64,000 bases of DNA from Sistotremastrum niveocremeum HHB9708 (Eukaryota > Basidiomycota > Agaricomycetes > Sistotremastrales > Sistotremastraceae): contig KV419406.1 in assembly GCA_001630475.1 (NCBI GenBank), positions 484,991 through 548,990 on the forward strand. The letters run 5' to 3'. Position 1 is the first letter of the stretch, and every line of letters begins with the position of its first letter. Positions 58,037 through 64,000 of this stretch are shown here, in pieces. Below the pieces are notes generated by a model. It was given only the letters and a program-made list of their open reading frames with translations. It ran no database searches and was not told where the DNA came from. Position numbers and translations under genes: made by a program.

Positions 58037-59709
58037 ATGTTCATGCATCGATTCTGGAGTATTCAAGAACTAGTCGAGGGGACCTTTGAACATCTGACTC
58101 CTCGAGAGCTCTCTCGATGCGCGCGAACTTCAAAACACATCTCAGAACACGCGCTGAATCGCCTCTACCGGCATGTCAATCGTTTGACTGATATCTTGAA
58201 AATCCTTGGACCTCTTACCGTGACTATGGAGAGCCACGGATTGTGCAAGGTCAGTCAGTTTCTATTCGAGTATGGCGTTATCACTGCGTACGCGTTGTTC
58301 TGAATGTATCGTCTTTTCAGAAATTTGAGAACGATCTGGATCAAAAGGACTGGGATCGCGTTCTAAAATATTCCAGCCGGACCCAAAGCCTGTTTTGTGG
58401 ATGGGGAGCGAGACATTGTGACTATCTCTCTGACGAAGCATTTGAGACATTGGCCGGATCTGCCTCCCATGGGCCTCTCTTCCCCAACCTTCGAAAGATC
58501 ACTTGGATAGACACCGAGCAGCACATGATCTTTAACGTCGCGTCGTTCGCCACCTCTTTTCTCACCTCATTGACCATCGACGTTCCAGTCGCTCGAGACT
58601 TCTCCATACCCTTATTGGAGCTCGCGAAGAAAGCGCCGAATTTGGAGGACCTCGATCTAGATTTCAAGTGGCCTCGCCTTTCCGATAATCTTTCTGAGAA
58701 ATTGCAGGGATTCGACGAAGTCCTGATACGTCTTCACAATCTGAAGACGTTACGACTTCCACACTCCTGGATCCAATTTGTCTCCCTTCACGGAACATTG
58801 TCCAAGCTGCTACAGCTGCGGGTCTTGGACATGTCTTCACGTCCAGTGGCTCCAACTTATCGCTTTCCCGACCCCTCTATTGGTACCCATGCGCCGCCTC
58901 TCGGCCCCTTTCCGAAGCTGCAAGAATTTCGCTTCACCACGTCCGCTGAAGCTTCATTTCGAACCAGTTGCTTCCCGGCGAACGTGGTCTCTCTATTTCT
59001 AGATATTCTTGGTACACCCTGGAGTGATGTGCCCCCGTGGATGATGACTTTCCAAATCAGTTGTCCCCATCTACAATATCTCGTCATTGCATCGTCTGTA
59101 CCCCTCCCATCCGACGAAGAAGGGACCGATCTTCCACTGAGAATCATGAACTGTGCCCTTCCTCTTCGCCAACTTAAACTATTCGAACTCCACCTCGAAT
59201 ATCCGCTAGGTGCTTCAGACGATGAACTACGCGAAGCCGCGCTCAGCTGGCCGAATATCGAGATCTTAAGACTATGTCCCCGGGCGACGGATGCCAATGA
59301 TCACCCCATACCAACATTAGGATGTTTAGAGCATTTCGCACGTCACTGTCCTTCTCTCACTCATCTCGGACTTGCTCTGAATGTTACAGGCTCCATCGAC
59401 GAGCTTCCTGATAGCACCTATTCTTTCAGCGAGTCTTTCAAAGAATTGGTTCTATCCCGAAGCCGGATTGCAAAGCCGATTGAAGTGGGAGCATATCTCG
59501 CCGAACATCTGGCACCCACTACCGTACTCAGCTTCCAGACTGGACCGTATGCTTGCCGCCTGCATCAGTCCTTCGCAAGGCCGTCACACTTCGCTGAGCC
59601 CGATGCCCCTGCTTTGCACCGACAATGGCAAATTGTAGCGGAAGTCTTGTCCGGCCTCAGACGTCTCAGGAAGAAAATGTGGATGCAGCACGTCACTCGT
59701 ACAGATTAG
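58037..59709 (+). CDS. F-box / leucine-rich-repeat-like protein, copy 2
   Basis: Tandem paralogue of the gene at 56080, 533 residues from ATG 58037 (or 58043 if aligned to copy 1). F-box: MHRFWSIQELVEGTFEHLTP, LSRCARTSKHISEHALNRLY, RLTDILKILGPL. The single 71-nt intron lies at the same place, after GLCK, but here it breaks the frame if retained. Leu-rich units follow: FPNLRKITWID, LEDLDLDFKWP, LKTLRLPHSWIQF, WPNIEILRLCPRA, CPSLTHLGLALNV. Conserved domain order and matching intron show duplication; proteins have diverged strongly. Presumed SCF substrate receptor. Confidence 0.85.
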
Positions 59710-60189
59710 GAAAGGCGGTAGCGAGAGGACAGCATATATAAGCGCTTGTTCTTCAGCATAAAACCTACCCAAACAAGAAAAGAGAATGAAATGAAGGAAG
59801 CTATGTAACCGATCGTATGTATACCTATGTACTTTTATCAAACGAGCCACTCTTTATGAACGAGGGAAAAGAAAAGCGTCATCTGATCATGGTGAAGGGA
59901 AGGATGGATGAAGAGAAGGTGATAGGAGAAAGAAAGGGTAGAGAGCGTAAGGTCCGTTATTACAGCGGTATAGACAGTAGGGTAAAGAATGCTATGGACA
60001 TGTAAAGAGTGTAGTGTTCAATTGTTCGAGACGGGATGTAAGGAGAGGGAGATTAGTTTGCTAACCAAAACCAAAACCAGGTCCAAACCAAGCGTGGAGC
60101 GTTGTGATGAGATCATGGGGGACATCAGCCGGAACGTGAACACGTTAACACGAAGGATACAGGGAGAATGACCGTGATGAGAGTCAGGG

Positions 60190-62401
60190 TCACCGAGGAA
60201 CGAAGACGGCAAGGAGAACGATGATGGGAATGTACGTGACGAAGGAGATCACCGCGGCGATACGATGTCTCGTTCGCCAGCTATGAAAGTCTGCGAGATC
60301 GAGGTTTATCAATATAGGTGCATGACGGCGAACTCGGCATTCCAACGAACCTTCTTGCAGATCTCTCATAACCTCCCAATCGTGCCTTTCCTTGTCTTTG
60401 TTCTTCTCCGTAGCCGAAGGTTCCTCTGACGAAGGCTTTCGTATCCGAGACGAAGGGAGGAGACTCGTGCACCACCAAATCGGCGGAAAGATGAAGGCCA
60501 CATAAAACAACACACTCATGATGCCCACGAGCTTCTCCCCATCCACACCATCTCTCCTCGCAGGTTTCCACCCAACTCTATGTCTCTTCTTCCTCGGATC
60601 TCTCATCCAGAGACCCTCCGGACCTCTCAAGGCACCATGCGTGCTGGCCCTTCCGATGCTCGGTGGAACGGGTCTCATTATCGCGCTGAAGGGTATCGAG
60701 GACGCGATGGAGAGCTGAGATTGCATCGAGCCTCTCTTCAGAGACTTTGAAGGAGATTGAAGAGTGTGATCCTGAGAGGACGCGATATTCGTATGTGATG
60801 TCCCGGACGGGCCCGATGGGCCCGACGGCTGATGATGTGAGGACGACTGGTGAGAGAGGGAAGGCGGGGTGCTGGAATGGCCGAGAGACGAGTCCAGACG
60901 CGTTTGTGATGGCGTCTGAGAGCCCGGAAGGGAGGTTTGGGAGGATAGTTTGATTCGCTTGGAGGAGCGACGTGATGGGACTGTTCCGAATGACGATGGA
61001 GGAGTGGAGATCCTTCTATTACGTCGTGTAGAATCTATTTGGGAGCATATATGAACATTCGATCCGAAAATGGAAGGAGGAAATGCAACAGCAAGATGGA
61101 AATGGAAATTTACCTTTCCGGCCGAATTCGTTCGGATCGTCTTCGATATCCCAATACTCCTCGCTCTTCCTTTTTCCTTTGCTCTTGCCGCTGCCGCTGG
61201 GAGCATCGAGTACGACTTCATCTTGATATGTCACCATTTTCGGCGGACTGGGTTTTTTGGCGCCCGATCGCAGGCTACTAGTCATCGGAGTGGTAGTAGG
61301 CTTTCCAGGAGGGGATGAAGCAGCAAGAAGGTCGCCACCAGGTGCAACGTTCGTCGAAGATTTGGAGGGCGAAGGCTGAGGGGTAGGCTCGGTGACTGAG
61401 ACGGTTGGAGGTGCAAGTGACGATGAAGGAGGTGTGGGAGCTGGTGTAAAAAGCTCTGAAACAGGAAGACCTCCTCCACGCTTCGGTGTGCCCTTCGAAA
61501 CACGACGAGGTGAAACGCCTCCGAAAGTAAACGGATTTTCGCCTCCGCGGGAAATGCGAGAGCGGGTGGTCGTTGCTCCCTTTGAACCAAGGAGCGGAGT
61601 AGTGGAAGAAGAGCGATGATCACCGGGAGTGACGGTAGAAGCGTCGCTGGCGAAAGAAGGTCTGCTCGTTCGATCGTCGGTCGGCGACTCCGGGATACGT
61701 TGGGATGTTCTCTGCGCAGGAGATGGAGTGTCAAAGACGCCTTCTAGGGATGGTCTTGGGCGGCGATAAGGGAGTGTTGGCGACGGAGGCGATGGGAATG
61801 GATAAGTGAAATGGAGCGGTTGATGTTGGTGATCTGGCAAGTCCGATGTGCGGATTGGAAAAGACAGTGATGGGTGAGGTTTTGGTGGGGGAGTGGTGTG
61901 GTGAGTGTGTGGTATGCCACGGGTATGAACATGGGTATCATCAGTGTTTTTAGGCTGATTAGATGAGGATGCCACAGGGGGAGGTGAGGGGGGTGAACGG
62001 ATGGTGTTCGTCGACGGTCTTGATGGTGCGTGGGCGTGAGAGCGGGACATTGGATGGTCGTCGCCGCCCGTGATGATGAGCGGTCTTGGGGGTGGATGCT
62101 CAAGAAGAGAGGTAGGATGTGATGGAGTCAAGACAGAAAGCATGCAAGGGGTTAAGTCGATATCTTGTCCTAGATCTTTGTCCGCGTCGTTATGCTCTAG
62201 CAGAACAAGAGAATCGTGGACCGAGACGACGGTGCTTTTAATTTGCGGTTTCGACGATAACAAGGACGAGTCTGGTAATGAACGAATATTCAAACGAGTG
62301 TCTTGAGAGAGTTGGACATTAAGCTGACTGGAAAGATTGGACGAAGGAGAGTGAGGATGAGCTGAGCCGTTGTTCCCTTTTCGATACGCAGAACGAGGCA
62401 T
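60190..62401 (-). CDS. Pro/Ser-rich protein with two C-terminal membrane helices
   Basis: Two exons, one 79-nt intron (junction RK|DSTRRNRR), 710 residues, divisible by three. The first about 540 residues are disordered, rich in Pro, Ser, Thr and His, with blocks such as GGENPFTFGGVSPRRVSK and an acidic-basic segment (KSEEYWDIEDDPNEFGRK). The C-terminal 150 residues look folded: GRASTHGALRGPEGLWMRDP, a basic loop, a membrane helix VGIMSVLFYVAFIFPPIWW, a charged loop with DWEVMRDLQEGSLECRVRR, and a final helix ISFVTYIPIIVLLAVFV. Topology predicts an ER or nuclear-envelope hairpin with both ends cytosolic. No family recognised. The frame extends upstream of ATG 62401 only via GTG. Confidence 0.65.
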
Positions 62402-62928
62402 GCCCTGAGAGAACACGAGGCCATCATAAGTGAAAATTTTCCTATTCGTCCGAATAAGCCACTCACCCAGCTGTCCTCAACAGCACGTCCAACTCAAACA
62501 ACGATCAGCACGAGATTCGTCCAGGCAGCCTGCAAGGCATCACTCTCGACGAGCTCGCTGTCCAAGAAGAGGTCTGCCCAAAATGGAAGTCAAGCCTCGT
62601 GTTCGTTGTTTGTTCGGACCAAACATGACTCTCCTGAACCCAGTGATCCGCTCTTATTGTCTCCGACTTGGAAGCTGATGGCTTGGACGTTGATCTGGAT
62701 GCCATGGTACGTGTTCTTCGCATGAAGTATGTTTGTTGTAACTCACTGCCTTGGTGGCAGAAACAATTAGGTTGTCGCCACTTTTGTTGCGTTACTATTG
62801 ATTCAAGAAGACTGCTTACCTGCAACCCGCGAGCCTCAGCTTGACATGTACATCTGATGCTATGGGAATTAGGATAGTTGGAACATCAACATTTCGAAAC
62901 GCGTCTGGCGTCTCCGGCTTGGATAGCT

Positions 62929-64000
62929 ATGACTGCATCAGGTCGTGGAGGCGATGCACAATTTAACTATTATCAATTTCATTTGACATCGGGATATCCA
63001 ACGTCGGCAACACGAGGTCATCCTGCGCTCGAAGCTTTCGCTGTTCCTACGATCGAGGATGTGTTATCTGATCTGTATCGATCTGGCACGATTGGCTGCT
63101 GCGATGCCCTTCATCATTGTCAGCGGCGCGGCGGCGGCTTTTCCTGAGGAGCTCGAAAGACGCAAGGTTGGTGATTCCCCAAGTTACCCTTTCTATATCA
63201 ATCACTCACGCCGGTGTTGTGGATTGTAGTTCTTCATTTTCCTCGCCTTCTTTCTCTTCTGTGGTCAGCGAATTGGTCTGTATGATTCACGCATCGACGC
63301 TGATGGTCTGACATCAAAGGAGGACTGCTCGGATGTCATTGTCTCCATATCATCAACATCCGCGCACCTCTTAGCATTGCAATCCATCTATATGCTATCA
63401 CATCCGCAAACGCGACCGTGTGATTTAAACAAATCGATTCAAGAGGTCGCCGCAAGCCTGAAGGAGGCAATCACACGAGTCGCAGCATTGACTGGCCAAC
63501 CTGTGCTTCACTGGGCGCCCTGGCTTATCTCTGTCCCGGGTTAGGGATGCCGTCGATCTCTCAGAGGCTGAAAATCATGCTACTTTATCCGAACGGTGGT
63601 ACCCTCGAGCGACGTCTGTGTTGTCGCAATGGCAGCACTGTAGCTTCATGAAGCCGCTATCGAGTCTGGCAGTACGTGGCGTTCATACCACCTGTCGGGT
63701 CAATAACGGAGTGCATTCAGGGGTTGCGCCAATTCCGGCTACCGATTTCATTTTCTCCCATCCGCTGCTCAGTGCCGATGCTGGCCCGCCACATGTCAGT
63801 ACGGGCAACATTTGGGGGACTGTAATCCGGATCTTCACCGTTCAAGCCTTTCAAGTGACTATGATCTTTCCCGCAGTGCTCAGGGAGTTCGCTAGGGAGC
63901 CTTCACTATGGCCTTTCATTCTCAACACTAGAGCGTCGTTATGTCTTTGCGTGCTGCGGCACTGCTTGTTAACTTGGCGCTCGTGGCGTCATTTTGAGGT
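62929..64000 (+). CDS. Partial hypothetical membrane protein, runs off the window
   Basis: From ATG 62929 (MTASGRGGDAQFNYYQFH) the frame runs to a donor at about 63075. A 50-nt intron ending GTCAG rejoins in frame as SDLGAAAAFPEELERRK, and a second intron ending GTAG leads into FFIFLAFFLFCGQRIGLY, a probable membrane helix, then a helical polar stretch. From about 63537 to the end a different frame stays open, so a further intron must lie near 63500-63545; I cannot fix it. An exon upstream of 62929 is possible. No family recognised; the 3' end is missing. Confidence 0.35.

Noticed and set aside
61282-61734. 150-codon minus-strand frame and matching plus frames
   Set aside because: Out-of-frame shadows of the Pro/Ser-rich gene 60190-62401, long only because of codon bias.
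62505-62825. Possible upstream exon of the 60190-62401 gene on minus, or of the partial gene on plus
   Set aside because: Both strands read plausibly (basic Ser-rich on minus, acidic on plus) and neither joins cleanly; not enough to assign.

Overview
The window is fungal nuclear DNA, most likely from a basidiomycete of the Agaricomycotina. The reasons are dense genes broken by many very short spliceosomal introns (about 43 to 90 nt), several microexons, a STE3-type pheromone receptor, F-box/LRR tandem duplicates and a small PHD-finger transposon. Base composition is roughly balanced. The species cannot be named from this alone. All gene models below were spliced by hand. Where exon lengths are given, the coding total was checked to be a multiple of three and frames were checked to stay open across junctions.

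Layout. (1) 0.3-4.4 kb: dihydroxy-acid dehydratase (ILV3) and an LEA-like single-pass membrane protein. (2) 4.8-25.1 kb: eight small genes that share one architecture, namely a short first exon, a phase-1 intron, then in most of them a transmembrane helix and a low-complexity tail. Four of the tails carry a doubled LPxYDxxxLPxY motif. A 5.3 kb WDR7/rabconnectin-3-beta-like gene sits inside this stretch. (3) 26.1-41.6 kb: a hypothetical Ser/Pro-rich gene, then five dispersed paralogues (two on minus, three on plus) of an unrecognised helical protein family. All five share a phase-0 intron followed by a very short second exon ending in phase 1, exactly 64 nt in four of them. Two plus-strand copies contain a strong hydrophobic hairpin. 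A 1.34 kb DNA transposon with an 8-bp target duplication and a PHD-finger gene lies between the two subgroups. (4) 42.5-47.8 kb: STE3-like receptor, short-chain dehydrogenase and a bHLH-like gene. (5) 51.3-62.4 kb: secreted GH20 beta-hexosaminidase, geranylgeranyltransferase-I beta subunit, two tandem F-box/LRR genes and a Pro/Ser-rich two-helix membrane protein. A partial gene runs off the right edge.

Reading of the whole. Conserved housekeeping genes flank a roughly 37 kb accessory zone (4.8-41.6 kb) made mainly of two lineage-specific duplicated families with no function I can recognise. That zone, especially the 64-nt-exon family and the paired-LPxY single-pass family, is the part most likely to be undescribed. 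Its proximity to a STE3 receptor raises, but does not show, a link to a mating-type or self/non-self region.
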